From positions 62,001-126,000 of the forward strand of contig NZ_FOCK01000009.1 in assembly GCF_900110085.1 (NCBI RefSeq): a DNA stretch of 64,000 bases. Direction: 5' to 3'. The DNA comes from Prevotella sp. ne3005 (GTDB taxonomy: Bacteria > Bacteroidota > Bacteroidia > Bacteroidales > Bacteroidaceae). The notes under the pieces were generated by a model that saw only the letters and a list, made by a program, of their open reading frames with translations, made no database searches and had not been told where the DNA came from. Positions 34,721-44,767 of the stretch are shown in pieces. Numbering within the stretch: the first letter of the stretch is position 1; each line of letters opens with the position of its first letter. The translations under genes and the position numbers were made by a program.

Positions 34721-36754
34721 ATGAAGAAAATTGTAACAATGATGGCAATGGCTTCCATCTCTTTGATGACGATGGCACAGAAACCGTTGAGTTCTGGCCT
34801 GGACAAGACCGACTTCAACACCAGCGTGCGTCCTGGTGATGACTTTTACGAGTATGCCTGTGGTGGCTGGATGAAGAAAAATCCCTTGCCCGCAGCCTAT
34901 TCTCGCTATGGCAGCTTCGACCAGCTGCAGGAGAACAACGACAAGCGTATCAACGGCATCCTTGCCGAACTCCAGAGCAACACCTATGAAAAGGGTACGA
35001 TCGAGCAGAAACTCAGCGACCTCTATAAGCTGGCGATGGACTCTACGCGTCGTAATAATGAGGGTGTGGCTCCTGTCATGCCCCTGATTAAGCGTCTGGA
35101 GGCTGCCAAGACCAATGCCCAATTGCTCGACATCCAGTTGGAACTCACTCCCTACGGAGAGCAGGAGTTCTTCTATGCTGGCTTCGGAGCCGACGAGAAG
35201 AATGCCACGCAGAATATCCTGAACGTCTATCAGGGTGGTCTTTCTTTGGGCTTGAAAGAGTATTATCTTGACAATGATAAGGCTACGGCGGATATACGTG
35301 AAGCATTTAAGAAGCACATAATCAAGATGTTCCAGCTGTTTGGCTTCAGTAAAAGTGCGGCCACGAAGAAGATGAAGAACATCATGAAAGTAGAGACGGA
35401 ACTGGCCAAGGTCAGCAAGTCGCGTACGGAGCTTCGTGACCCAGAGGCCAACTATAACAAGATGACTCTCAAGGAGTTTACAGAGAAGTATCCGAATCTG
35501 CCTTTGGAGAAGGTGATGAAAGCCTCTGGCGTGGATGTCAAGTATATTCAGGAAATGGTTGTAGGACAGCCTGCGTTCCTCGAAGGTGCCAACAAATTGG
35601 TAGGTGCCATCACGCCAGCAGAGTATCGTGACGTGATGGAGTGGGGCGTCATTTCTGGTGCTGCCAACTATCTGAGTGATGCCGTTGTTGCAGAAAGTTT
35701 TGACTTCCGTGGTCGTGTGATGTCTGGCCGTAAAGAGAACCATCCGCTTTGGAAGCGTAGTACTAGTCAGGTAGAGCGTATGATGGGTGAGGCTCTTGGT
35801 AAGATATATTCGGAGAAATACTTCCCTGAGTCTTCCAAGCAGCGCATGATTACGTTGGTAAAGAATCTTCAGATTGCCCTTGGCGAACGTATTGCTGCTC
35901 AGGACTGGATGGACGATTCTACGAAGGTGAATGCCCTGCTGAAACTGAACACCTTCTATGTAAAGGTGGGCTATCCTGACAAGTGGACGGATATCTCTGG
36001 ACTCCAGATCGATCCGGAAAAATCTTACTACGACAATATGCAGGAGTGTGCCAAGTTCTGGCAGGCTTGGGGCGTGGAGCATCGTGTAGGCAAACCTGTG
36101 GATCGTGACGATTGGCATATGACGCCTCAGACGGTTAATGCCTATTATAATCCCACTACCAATGAAATCTGCTTCCCCGCAGGTATCCTGCAGTATCCTT
36201 TCTTTGAGCCGACTGCCGACGATGCCTTCAACTATGGTGCTATCGGTGTGGTGATTGGTCATGAGATGACTCACGGATTCGATGATCAGGGTCGTCGCTT
36301 TGACAAGGATGGAAACATGAAGGACTGGTGGACGGAAAGTGATGGAAAGAACTTTACATCTCGTACGGATAAGTATGCAGACTTCTTCTCTGCCATTAAT
36401 GTGCTGCCTGACTTGAAGGGTAATGGACGTCTGACGCTTGGTGAGAATCTGGCTGACCACGGAGGTCTGCAGGTGGCTTGGGCTGCTTATAAGAATGCCA
36501 CAAAGCGCCAGCCCCTTGAAGAGAAGGACGGCCTGACTGCCGATCAGCGTTTCTTCCATGCCTATGCTGGTGTTTGGGCTGCCAATATTACGGAGGCTGA
36601 GATTCGAAACCGCACCAAGAGCGATCCCCATTCACTGGGTCGTTGGCGTGTAAACGGAGCCCTTCCGCATGTCGAAGCATGGTATGATGCCTTTGGAGTC
36701 AAAGAAGGCGATAAAATGTTCATTCCGAAGTCAGAACGCTTGCAATTGTGGTAA
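34721..36754 (+). CDS. pepO: M13-family metalloendopeptidase (PepO/neprilysin-like)
   Basis: A 677-residue exported peptidase. Signal peptide MKKIVTMMAMASISLMTMAQ; the mature start DFNTSVRPGDDFYEYACGGW is typical of M13. The zinc site is VIGHEMTHGFDDQGRRFD (HExxH near 511) with the third ligand in ENLADHGGLQ. M13 enzymes cut peptides in the periplasm or at the surface. It ends with KSERLQLW. The gene starts 10 bases after the ABC-F gene and is followed by a terminator. Confidence 0.93.
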   Translation: MKKIVTMMAMASISLMTMAQKPLSSGLDKTDFNTSVRPGDDFYEYACGGWMKKNPLPAAYSRYGSFDQLQENNDKRINGILAELQSNTYEKGTIEQKLSDLYKLAMDSTRRNNEGVAPVMPLIKRLEAAKTNAQLLDIQLELTPYGEQEFFYAGFGADEKNATQNILNVYQGGLSLGLKEYYLDNDKATADIREAFKKHIIKMFQLFGFSKSAATKKMKNIMKVETELAKVSKSRTELRDPEANYNKMTLKEFTEKYPNLPLEKVMKASGVDVKYIQEMVVGQPAFLEGANKLVGAITPAEYRDVMEWGVISGAANYLSDAVVAESFDFRGRVMSGRKENHPLWKRSTSQVERMMGEALGKIYSEKYFPESSKQRMITLVKNLQIALGERIAAQDWMDDSTKVNALLKLNTFYVKVGYPDKWTDISGLQIDPEKSYYDNMQECAKFWQAWGVEHRVGKPVDRDDWHMTPQTVNAYYNPTTNEICFPAGILQYPFFEPTADDAFNYGAIGVVIGHEMTHGFDDQGRRFDKDGNMKDWWTESDGKNFTSRTDKYADFFSAINVLPDLKGNGRLTLGENLADHGGLQVAWAAYKNATKRQPLEEKDGLTADQRFFHAYAGVWAANITEAEIRNRTKSDPHSLGRWRVNGALPHVEAWYDAFGVKEGDKMFIPKSERLQLW

Positions 36755-36778
36755 TTTTGTGCCGAAAATACAGAAAAA

Positions 36779-36814
36779 TGCCGTCGTAAATGTAAATTTA
36801 CGGCGGTTTTTTTT
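36779..36814 (+). terminator. Terminator after the M13 peptidase gene
   Basis: GCCGTCGTAAA pairs with TTTACGGCGG, with one bulge, followed by eight T. Confidence 0.85.
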
Positions 36815-36834
36815 GTGAATTAAGATTTTTTGTT

Positions 36835-36842
36835 TACTTTTG
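36835..36842 (+). promoter_or_regulatory. -7 element of the kinase operon
   Basis: TACTTTTG with a TTG 19 bases upstream at 36813, 30 bases before the ATG at 36873. It is the only promoter seen for the five-gene run. Confidence 0.65.
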
Positions 36843-36872
36843 CACCTAACTTAAGTTAAAACACGTGTTGAT

Positions 36873-37808
36873 ATGAATGATATTACTCAAAACCCGGAAC
36901 GTACGAACAGAGCCTCTCAGCCATTACAGCGTGAGGAGCTAACAAGAGTGCGCACGGAAGAGCCACTTACCCAACAGGCGATGCATATGAAATCTGCCAG
37001 TGGTATCGTGTGTCCGCATTGCGGAACCGTTAATGAGCCTGAGGCCCTCTTCTGCTCCTCCTGTGGCAATGCTATCGGCATGTCCACCTGCCCTAACTGT
37101 GGCGCAGCCGTGGAGCCCGATGCCGATTTCTGTGAGTCTTGTCGCCATTATATCCGAACTGACATCTGCTCTTTCTGTGGCGCCCATCTGACAGGTCATG
37201 AGGCTTTCTGTCCTGAGTGCGGTAGTCCGCGTGGCGGAATCGTTTGCCCGGTTTGCCATACCCTTAACGACTTCTCTTTCTGTAAGCAATGTGGTACGCC
37301 GCTGACTGACGAAGCCCATCAGCTGATGACGAAAATCAGGGAATTGCCTGAATATAAAGAGATGCAGCGTCTTGCCAATGAGATCCAGCAGTTGGAGATG
37401 ACCATCCCCTATAATTCTGAACGTGATGTCCTCCGTGATCAGAAGAACATCAAGCTTCGTGAGCGGGTGCTGAAGCTCTTGGCAGAAGACAGAGGCATTG
37501 CCAATCCTGTCATCCCTGAGTCTCAGCATAAGCGCATGAGCAGGGAAGAGTATGATGCCAAGAAACAGGAACGACTGGACAAACTTGCTGCTATCCTTGA
37601 TAAGATGGTACAGGAACCTCAGCCGAAGCCGGCACAGGTGCGCAACTATGCGATGGCCTGCAAGCCCCAGGGCGTCAGACTGGCGTGGGAGTGCAATTTC
37701 AAGCATGCCCTCCACTCAAGTCCTTGCGGATGTGCCAAGCCTCAGATGGGAGGTAAGTGGGTAATCCTTGGTAAGAACACAAGAAAAGAAATTAAAGACG
37801 ATATCTGA
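36873..37808 (+). CDS. Multi-zinc-ribbon protein, first gene of the kinase operon
   Basis: A 311-residue protein with no signal peptide. Residues 46-150 carry five zinc ribbons of the DZANK type, each C-x-x-C spaced by about 10-14 residues (CPHCGTVNEPEALFCSSCG, CPNCGAAVEPDADFCESC, CSFCGAHLTGHEAFCPECG, CPVCHTLNDFSFCKQCG). The middle is a helical stretch (160-250), and the end has CGCAKPQMGGKWVILGKN. Such proteins usually bind other proteins. It overlaps the kinase gene by one base (TGATG), so translation is coupled. Confidence 0.85.
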   Translation: MNDITQNPERTNRASQPLQREELTRVRTEEPLTQQAMHMKSASGIVCPHCGTVNEPEALFCSSCGNAIGMSTCPNCGAAVEPDADFCESCRHYIRTDICSFCGAHLTGHEAFCPECGSPRGGIVCPVCHTLNDFSFCKQCGTPLTDEAHQLMTKIRELPEYKEMQRLANEIQQLEMTIPYNSERDVLRDQKNIKLRERVLKLLAEDRGIANPVIPESQHKRMSREEYDAKKQERLDKLAAILDKMVQEPQPKPAQVRNYAMACKPQGVRLAWECNFKHALHSSPCGCAKPQMGGKWVILGKNTRKEIKDDI

Positions 37809-40800
37809 TGAGTACAGAAAAAACGATACGGCCAGAAAACCTTGACAGTACGGTACGCGCGACCAATCTAGATGGAACGGTTCGCCCTCCGCATCCCGAT
37901 GGGACGGTACGTCCTGCAAATCCTGATGGGACACTACGTCCGGCTAATCTTGACGGAACGCTTCGTCCAGCCAATCTTGACGGAACGGTTCGTGTAACCA
38001 GTATGGTTTCTCCTTCGTTGGGAATGGATGGAACTGCCAGGGCTGACAAACAAGCCATACAGCAGGACAATGTCAATGATGACAGTTTCCTGCTGAAAGG
38101 TGTCAAATATAGAAATATCCAGTGCCTGAGTGATAACTCTGGTGAGGCTCAGGTGTTTCTTGTTGAGAAGGATGGTGAAGAATATGTATTGAAGATTTAT
38201 TATCCCAACTTCGATGTCAACAAGAACATTCTGCAGGCTGTGCTGAATTTCGATTTTGAGATGATTGTCAGGGTCTATGACTATGGTAAGACATACGTTG
38301 AAGGTAAGCATCGCTACTATGAACTGATGGAGTATCTGCGTGGCGGTTCGATGGCTGACTATAAGCTGGGAGGAGATATTGATAAGTTCCGTCGAATAGC
38401 CCTGCAGGGTGCTGCCGCCTTGGCATATTGTCATGAATGCAATATTCTGCATAAGGATATCAAACCAAGTAATTTCTTCTTCCGCGACAAGGAACATACG
38501 GAGCTGGTTTTAGGCGACTTCGGCATCTCAAGTATGCTGGAGCAGGATGGAAAGTCACATAAGACCACCCAGGCCAGGACCCCGATTTATGCAGCACCAG
38601 AGATGTATTCCGATGTGATTGACGGTGTGGTGGAAATATCTCCTTCTGCCGACTTCTATTCCTTAGGTATCTGTCTGATGGCCCTCTGGTTGGGTGAGAA
38701 TCCAATGAGCACCAATGAGCGTGTGATGATGCGCCAGAAGAATGAAGGTCGTCTGCCTCATATCAATGAACTGCCTGAGCGTGTTAAGATGATTGTTCAG
38801 GGTCTGACGGTGGTCAATCCGATTAACCGTTGGGGATACGAGCAGGTGGAACAATGGTTCCAGGGCGGAAGTCCGAAGGTGGACCTCTCTTCACCGTTCT
38901 TGAAGTATAAGAGCTTCATTGTGGATCCAGACAAGAACCTCGTAGCCGACAATATCCATGAACTGGTGCCAATCCTTTTGGATAATCAGAAATTGGCCAT
39001 CGGTTATCTGTATAATGGTAAGATCGGTTCATGGCTGGAGTCTTGTGGTAATGAGAAACTCAGTACCATAGTCAAGGACATTGTTGTCAACCGTTATCCC
39101 GTTGACCAGAAAGCAGGCCTGATGGCGGCTGTCTATATGATGGAGCCGACTTATCCGTATAAAGATGTGAAAGGCAATCTCTGCGACGACGTCCATAGTG
39201 TAGCCATCTCGCTGTTGAGCTATCAGAACGATTACAGCATGTTGCTGACAAATCCGAACGACTCGTTGTTCCTGTATCTGGAATCTCATACCAAGTGCGA
39301 TGTAGACCGTCTGCGTTCTTATTTCGCCAATAAAGATAAGAAAGAGATGCGCGTGCCTATCATGCGACTTGTCTATGAGATTGATCCGGAGATACCTTTG
39401 TTGGCGAAATATCCCTCTTCGACCATTAAGGAAATCGTGAAGACTTTCGGTCGTGAGAACCTGACGGAGGACGACTGGCACTGCCTGACTGATGGTCGTC
39501 TGCTCTCCTGGATGTATAGTCATGAAGACCATATGGCTTGCGAGAGTCTTCGCATCATGACGAAAGGTCAGCCCTATTCGTCGGCACTGGCCTATAAGGT
39601 ACTGTATAACCTGGACCGTGAGTCGGCCTATGATTTACAGGGCGCGTTCACGCCGATGCAGGTTGGTGAACAGCTGAACGAACGATTGAAGAGTGCCGAG
39701 CATCTTAGTGACCAGGAGTTCCTGGAAAAGATGAATGATATGATAGAAGTTGGCGGACGTTTCTCGTACTACGCCCAGTTGCATGGCTGGACCGAGATGT
39801 ATAGTGAGCATAACCGCTGCTTCGACTTCAAGAGTGAAGAGAATAAGGAGCGTCTTGGAGCATACGATGCCAGAACGGCTCTCTACCGTTTCTGCCGTAT
39901 CCTTGGCGTAACTCCTACTTACCTGATGCCTGATGGTACGGAGTTGTCGAATGGAAAGAATCTCGACCAGGATGACTTGTCACAGTACAAGAATGAATTG
40001 CGTCAAGGCTCTTTCGCCCAATGGATGGCTGTGTTCTATCATGAGGATCCCTTTGCTGACTTCTCTGCAGAGTATGCCTACGAGCATTCTTTGGAGGACT
40101 GGCTGATGGCACTTGGAAAGATCGATGTGACACAGCCTTACTACAAGCGTTTTATCAATGCCAGGGAAGAAACTTCCAACAGAGTGAAGGATGTACGTGA
40201 CAATTGGGCTCGTGCCAAGGGTAGGGAAAAGATTTGGCGTACGTCATTCTATGCCTTGAGTGGTATCTGGGTTCTGCTGGTTCTCATCTTCGGTGTGAAG
40301 GATACAAGCTATCTCCTGAGCCACACGTTCCTGAGTATAGGTCTGCCATTGGGAGGCATGACTGCCCTCATCGTTGGCACCCGTGCCTATTTCAGAGGCT
40401 ATGATTTCATGTTCTCTTGCCTCTGGGGTGTCTTGGGCGCGCTATCCTCTTTTATACCTATTATTATATTAAGGTACATGAACCAGTCGCACCCCAGTTA
40501 TTTCAGCCTGGCAATTGTCGCCATTACATTGGTCTATATCCTCATCTGCCATCTGACAGACTTCCGCGGAGACCAGAAGGCAGACAATAAGCTGATAACT
40601 GAAGTGCTCGACAACGATATCAAGTCTACGCTGTTAGAACCTCTGTATTATACCTTTAAGACTAAATCTTATAAGTTCAAGGGTTCTAAGTTTGGTTTAC
40701 TTAACGATGTGACAGATCAGGTACGTTCCATCAGCGGTGAGAGTGTGCTCCATTATATCCTTTGGAGTTTGCTTGCCCTGATATTCGTCCTTGACTTCAT

Positions 40801-40897
40801 CATATTTAGTCCGAGTCTTATGAACGTCAAAAATCCTGGCGACGTAACGATAAATGCCTCGAAAATAATCAAGCAAATAGAAAGAGACGTAGAATAA
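37808..40897 (+). CDS. Membrane Ser/Thr protein kinase with N-terminal threonine repeats
   Basis: A 1029-residue protein. Residues 1-63 hold seven nine-residue repeats, consensus NLDGTVRPA, with threonines at 6, 15, 24, 33, 42, 51 and 60. The kinase domain (about 98-370) has the ATP lysine in YVLKIYY (129), catalytic HKDIKPSN (Asp217, Lys219, Asn222) and GDFG (Asp237), then an APE motif, so it should be active. A helical region follows, and about five membrane helices lie between 815 and 1010. The repeats probably face the cytoplasm with the kinase and serve as phosphorylation sites for the FHA protein. It overlaps the next gene by one base (TAATG). Confidence 0.9.
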   Translation: MSTEKTIRPENLDSTVRATNLDGTVRPPHPDGTVRPANPDGTLRPANLDGTLRPANLDGTVRVTSMVSPSLGMDGTARADKQAIQQDNVNDDSFLLKGVKYRNIQCLSDNSGEAQVFLVEKDGEEYVLKIYYPNFDVNKNILQAVLNFDFEMIVRVYDYGKTYVEGKHRYYELMEYLRGGSMADYKLGGDIDKFRRIALQGAAALAYCHECNILHKDIKPSNFFFRDKEHTELVLGDFGISSMLEQDGKSHKTTQARTPIYAAPEMYSDVIDGVVEISPSADFYSLGICLMALWLGENPMSTNERVMMRQKNEGRLPHINELPERVKMIVQGLTVVNPINRWGYEQVEQWFQGGSPKVDLSSPFLKYKSFIVDPDKNLVADNIHELVPILLDNQKLAIGYLYNGKIGSWLESCGNEKLSTIVKDIVVNRYPVDQKAGLMAAVYMMEPTYPYKDVKGNLCDDVHSVAISLLSYQNDYSMLLTNPNDSLFLYLESHTKCDVDRLRSYFANKDKKEMRVPIMRLVYEIDPEIPLLAKYPSSTIKEIVKTFGRENLTEDDWHCLTDGRLLSWMYSHEDHMACESLRIMTKGQPYSSALAYKVLYNLDRESAYDLQGAFTPMQVGEQLNERLKSAEHLSDQEFLEKMNDMIEVGGRFSYYAQLHGWTEMYSEHNRCFDFKSEENKERLGAYDARTALYRFCRILGVTPTYLMPDGTELSNGKNLDQDDLSQYKNELRQGSFAQWMAVFYHEDPFADFSAEYAYEHSLEDWLMALGKIDVTQPYYKRFINAREETSNRVKDVRDNWARAKGREKIWRTSFYALSGIWVLLVLIFGVKDTSYLLSHTFLSIGLPLGGMTALIVGTRAYFRGYDFMFSCLWGVLGALSSFIPIIILRYMNQSHPSYFSLAIVAITLVYILICHLTDFRGDQKADNKLITEVLDNDIKSTLLEPLYYTFKTKSYKFKGSKFGLLNDVTDQVRSISGESVLHYILWSLLALIFVLDFIIFSPSLMNVKNPGDVTINASKIIKQIERDVE
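37823..37993 (+). repeat. 27-base tandem repeats encoding T-V-R units
   Basis: Seven units, 27 bases apart, encode T-[IVL]-R within NLDGTVRPA-like repeats. The DNA copies differ, mainly at third positions, so the protein pattern appears selected. Confidence 0.85.
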
Positions 40898-43800
40898 TGG
40901 TTTGTCAGAATTGTCATAAAGAAAACAGAAGCATAGCGAAGTTCTGCAAGTGGTGTGGCCAACCGCTTGTCAGTCAGGACTTGCTTGATAAGCTGGTGGG
41001 ACTTGACGAAGTGAAGCGTCAGTTGAAGACCATTGTCGACACCTATGCCTATCTCCGCTCACGTAAGGATATAGCCAACGTGCGAATCTCGGTGAATGCT
41101 ATCGTGATAGGTGAGACTGGTACGGGAAAGACTGCCCTTGCGGAGATTCTCCGTGACTACTTCTACCAGCATAAGATTATCGAGAAGCCGAAGCTGACGA
41201 TGGTGGATGCGGTGGACTACCAGCGCTTCGTCGATAAATGGGATGAGAATATCAAGAAGGCCAAGAATGGCATCCTGTTCTTCGACAATGTTCAGAAACT
41301 CTTGCCCGACAAGTATTCCAATCAGGTGAATCCGCTTGACAAACTCTTTGTGGAGATGGATAAGTGGGAGGATAATCCAATCGTGATTATCTCTGGTCTG
41401 ACGAAAGGTTTGGAGGACTTCCTGGAGAGTAACCCGGCTGTAGCTAACCGCTTCAAGTATACGTTCCGTATGCCGACGCCTGGTTATCAGGAACTTGCAG
41501 AGATTTGTAAGCTTAACCTGCGCATGAAATATGGCATCACGGATTTCTCTGAAGAAGCCGAGAGCCAGTTGTTGCGTTTCTTTAAATATCAGGTAAAGAT
41601 TAAGGATGAGACTTTCGGAAATGGTCATCTGGCCACAAAGACCTCTGAGGACATCTTCACACAGTTCATCAGCCGTGGCGCTGATGCCAAGCAGGTGGAG
41701 AAAGACGATATCAAGGGTTATGTGCCTGAGGAACGTTCGGTAGAGGATATCCTGAAGGATCTCGATTCGTTTATTGGCATGGATGAGGTAAAGAGTGCTG
41801 TCAAGGAGATGGCTTACTCTGTACAGAATGCCATGCAGCGTGCTGAACGCGGATTGGGTGAACAGGAGAAGATGTCAATGCATATTATCCTGACAGGTAA
41901 TCCTGGTACCGGTAAGACAACGATTGCCAGAAAGTTAGGTGAGATACTTGCGTCGATAGGTTATCTTGACAGTGGTCATGTGGTAGAAGTCGATCGTGCC
42001 AAGATGGTTAGTCCTTATCAGGGCGAGACGCCGAAGGTGGTAGACCGTCTTTGTGACAAGGCCAAAGGAGGAATCCTCTTTGTCGATGAGGCCTACACGC
42101 TGGCACCGCTTAGTGCTTCCGGTGATCGTGACAACCAAGGTGCTCAGGCTTTGGAGAAGTTGATGAAACGTATGGAAGACGACCGCGGACAGTTTATTGT
42201 CATTGCTGCCGGCTATCGTACGGAGATGGAGAACCTCTTCCGTGTTAATCCTGGCTTCCGTAGTCGCTTCAATTATTTCCTTGATATCAAGGACTACTCA
42301 CCGGAGCAGTTGTTCGAGATAATGCAGGTATTCGCCAAGTCCAAGAAGTACATCTTCTCGAAGGATGCTGAGGAACTGACCCGTAAGATGATTACGGAGA
42401 TGTATAATTCCCGTGATAAGGACTTCGCCAATGGCCGTACGATGCGCACGCTCTTTGATCAGATATGCAAGAAGCAGGCCCAGCGTCTGCAGGGTGTGGA
42501 TATCTCATCGATGAGTAATGAGGAACTGATGACCATCAATAAGGAGGATATTCCATATGAGGCTCCACAGTCTGTGAATGTCGGAGATTGCCTGCAGAAG
42601 CTTGACGGTCTTGTCGGACTGAAGGCTGTGAAGAAGGAAATCTCCAACCTGACAGCTTTCCTCAACTTGCAGATCCGTCGTGGCGAGACGCAGACCTTCC
42701 AGGGCAAACACTATGTGTTCACTGGTAATCCTGGTACTGGTAAGACAACTGTGGCACGTATCATGGCTGATATATTCAAGACCTTAGGTGTAGTGTCACG
42801 TGGTCAGTTGGTTGAGGCCGACCGCGCCAAACTGGTGGCAGGTTATGCTGGTCAGACAGCTATCAAGACCAACCAGCTGGTAGATCAGGCCCTTGGTGGT
42901 GTCCTGTTTATCGATGAGGCCTATACTTTGAAGTCGAGTGATGGTGATACCTTTGGTGCTGAGGCTATTGACACGCTGCTGAAGCGTCTGGAGGACGACC
43001 GTGGTAAGTTCATTTGTATCGTAGCGGGCTATACCGACCAGATGCATGACTTCATCGACACGAACCCAGGACTGAAGAGTCGCTTTACGCAGACAATTCA
43101 TTTCGATGACTATACGCCAGACGAGCTGACGGAAATCTTCCTGCATCTGGCACAGGACAAGAACTTCACTATCGATGATGATACCCGTGCAGCTATCCAT
43201 CGCCAGTTTGAGCAGCTTTATCTGCGTCGCGACAAGAACTTCGGTAATGCCCGTGAGGCACGCCGTATCTTCAATGAGGCAGTAGAGCGTCAGAGTCAGC
43301 GTCTTGTCAAACTGATGAACGATCCGGGCTTCCAGGAGAAAGACATGTATAGCCTGACGAAAGATGACCTGCCGATGGCACAGAGCGAGGCTGCCCGTCC
43401 GTTGGATGAGGTGCTCAACGAACTCGACGAGTTTATCGGCATGCGTTCTGTCAAGAACTCTATCCGTCGTTTGGCTGTCCAGAGCATGTTCATGAAACAG
43501 CGTGCTGCCATGGGTGCCGGTAAGGTTCAGCAGATGTCGATGAACTTTATCCTAATGGGTAATCCTGGTACGGGTAAAACCTCCATTGCCCGTAAGATGG
43601 GTGAGATTCTTCAGGCGATGGATATCCTTCCCACATCCCGAGTCATAGAGGCCAGTCGTGCCACTTTGGTAGGTAAGTATATGGGTGAGACCCCAAAGAT
43701 TGTCAATAATATGTGTGACAAGGCGATGGGTGGTATCTTGTTTATTGACGAGGCCTATACCCTCAGTGATGGTGGCGACCAGTATGGTAAGGAAGCCATT

Positions 43801-44202
43801 GATACCCTGATGAAGCGCATGGAGGACGACCGTGGTAAGTTTGTGGTGATTGCAGCAGGCTATAAGGATAAGATGGAGGAATTCCTGACGATGAATGCCG
43901 GGCTGGCCAGCCGTTTTACCCATAAGCTGCATATCGAGGACTATAATGAGGATGAGTTATTAGCCATCTTTAAGCATATGGCTCAGAAGGAGCAGTACAC
44001 GCTGTCACCGCAGGCTGAGTTCAAGGCTCTTGATACTATCTATAAGATGGTACTTGCCAAGAACGAGTCGTGGGGTAATGCGCGAGAGATGCGTAATCTC
44101 CTTGATGCTACTATTCAGAAACTCTCGGAGCGTGTGTCTCACATGCCGCCGGAAGAGGTTACAAAGGAAACATATCAGATTATATTACCAGAAGATATAT
44201 AA
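40897..44202 (+). CDS. Zinc-ribbon protein with four AAA+ (CbbX/SpoVK-like) modules
   Basis: A 1101-residue protein. A zinc ribbon (CQNCHKENRSIAKFCKWCG) opens it. Module 1 has Walker A GETGTGKTA near 71 but a weak Walker B (ILFFDNVQK, no catalytic Glu). Modules 2, 3 and 4 are CbbX-type with GNPGTGKTT/S and LFxDEAYTL Walker B motifs, each with an arginine-finger candidate in PGFRSRF, PGLKSRF or AGLASRF. Three complete modules in one chain suggest a built-in multi-subunit ring that remodels proteins. Relatives include Rubisco activase CbbX, SpoVK and the EccA ATPase. It lies between kinase and FHA genes and may be regulated by phosphorylation. Confidence 0.9.
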   Translation: MVCQNCHKENRSIAKFCKWCGQPLVSQDLLDKLVGLDEVKRQLKTIVDTYAYLRSRKDIANVRISVNAIVIGETGTGKTALAEILRDYFYQHKIIEKPKLTMVDAVDYQRFVDKWDENIKKAKNGILFFDNVQKLLPDKYSNQVNPLDKLFVEMDKWEDNPIVIISGLTKGLEDFLESNPAVANRFKYTFRMPTPGYQELAEICKLNLRMKYGITDFSEEAESQLLRFFKYQVKIKDETFGNGHLATKTSEDIFTQFISRGADAKQVEKDDIKGYVPEERSVEDILKDLDSFIGMDEVKSAVKEMAYSVQNAMQRAERGLGEQEKMSMHIILTGNPGTGKTTIARKLGEILASIGYLDSGHVVEVDRAKMVSPYQGETPKVVDRLCDKAKGGILFVDEAYTLAPLSASGDRDNQGAQALEKLMKRMEDDRGQFIVIAAGYRTEMENLFRVNPGFRSRFNYFLDIKDYSPEQLFEIMQVFAKSKKYIFSKDAEELTRKMITEMYNSRDKDFANGRTMRTLFDQICKKQAQRLQGVDISSMSNEELMTINKEDIPYEAPQSVNVGDCLQKLDGLVGLKAVKKEISNLTAFLNLQIRRGETQTFQGKHYVFTGNPGTGKTTVARIMADIFKTLGVVSRGQLVEADRAKLVAGYAGQTAIKTNQLVDQALGGVLFIDEAYTLKSSDGDTFGAEAIDTLLKRLEDDRGKFICIVAGYTDQMHDFIDTNPGLKSRFTQTIHFDDYTPDELTEIFLHLAQDKNFTIDDDTRAAIHRQFEQLYLRRDKNFGNAREARRIFNEAVERQSQRLVKLMNDPGFQEKDMYSLTKDDLPMAQSEAARPLDEVLNELDEFIGMRSVKNSIRRLAVQSMFMKQRAAMGAGKVQQMSMNFILMGNPGTGKTSIARKMGEILQAMDILPTSRVIEASRATLVGKYMGETPKIVNNMCDKAMGGILFIDEAYTLSDGGDQYGKEAIDTLMKRMEDDRGKFVVIAAGYKDKMEEFLTMNAGLASRFTHKLHIEDYNEDELLAIFKHMAQKEQYTLSPQAEFKALDTIYKMVLAKNESWGNAREMRNLLDATIQKLSERVSHMPPEEVTKETYQIILPEDI

Positions 44203-44205
44203 AAG

Positions 44206-44763
44206 ATGATCATTTGTCCAGCTTGTAAAGAAGAGATAGAGGACGATTCCCACTATTGTGATCAATGCGGACAGGCATTGCTCTTTTGCAATCAGTGTGG
44301 TCGTGTAGGACTCGGCAGACGTTGTACGCACTGCGGCGGACTGATGGTTTCTCCGGATGCCCGTCAGGCCCAGAAACAGCCAGAACAGTCTGGTATGTCT
44401 AATTTCTCGACGAATGTATCGACGGGAATGGGCGTCTCCCAGAACAATGTGCCAAAGGGTGGTATGCCTGTGCTGACACTCGCCAATGACAGTCTGAACA
44501 TCCGTATCGTTGCCATGAATGGTGCCATTATCGGCCGCCGTAAAGGACCGTACACACAATTCTTTGAACAGCATGCCTATGTGTCGGGTGTTCATGCGCA
44601 ACTGAAATATAAGGCTGATTCAGGTTGGTGCGTGACCGACAAGCATTCTTCAAATGGTACGAAGTTGAATCAGCGTACCATACAGCCAGATGTAGATATG
44701 TCGTTGAACAATGGTGATGTGCTCACGATTGCAAACCTCAATCTGCAAGTCATAATCAGATAA
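44206..44763 (+). CDS. Zinc-ribbon and FHA-domain protein
   Basis: A 185-residue protein. Residues 4-45 hold two zinc ribbons (CPACKEEIEDDSHYCDQCG and CNQCGRVGLGRRCTHCGG). After a Gln/Ser/Gly-rich linker, residues 95-185 form a forkhead-associated domain with the expected GAIIGRRKG, YVSGVHAQL and HSSNGTKLN motifs, which bind phosphothreonine. It probably docks on the phosphorylated threonine repeats of the kinase. It starts 3 bases after the AAA+ gene. Confidence 0.9.
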   Translation: MIICPACKEEIEDDSHYCDQCGQALLFCNQCGRVGLGRRCTHCGGLMVSPDARQAQKQPEQSGMSNFSTNVSTGMGVSQNNVPKGGMPVLTLANDSLNIRIVAMNGAIIGRRKGPYTQFFEQHAYVSGVHAQLKYKADSGWCVTDKHSSNGTKLNQRTIQPDVDMSLNNGDVLTIANLNLQVIIR

Positions 44764-44767
44764 AGGA

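Noticed and set aside
34676..36631. Long open frame on the minus strand opposite the M13 peptidase gene
   Set aside because: The plus strand encodes a complete M13 peptidase with signal peptide and zinc site. The minus translation has no recognisable motif and is rich in His, Leu and Arg, as expected of an antisense shadow.
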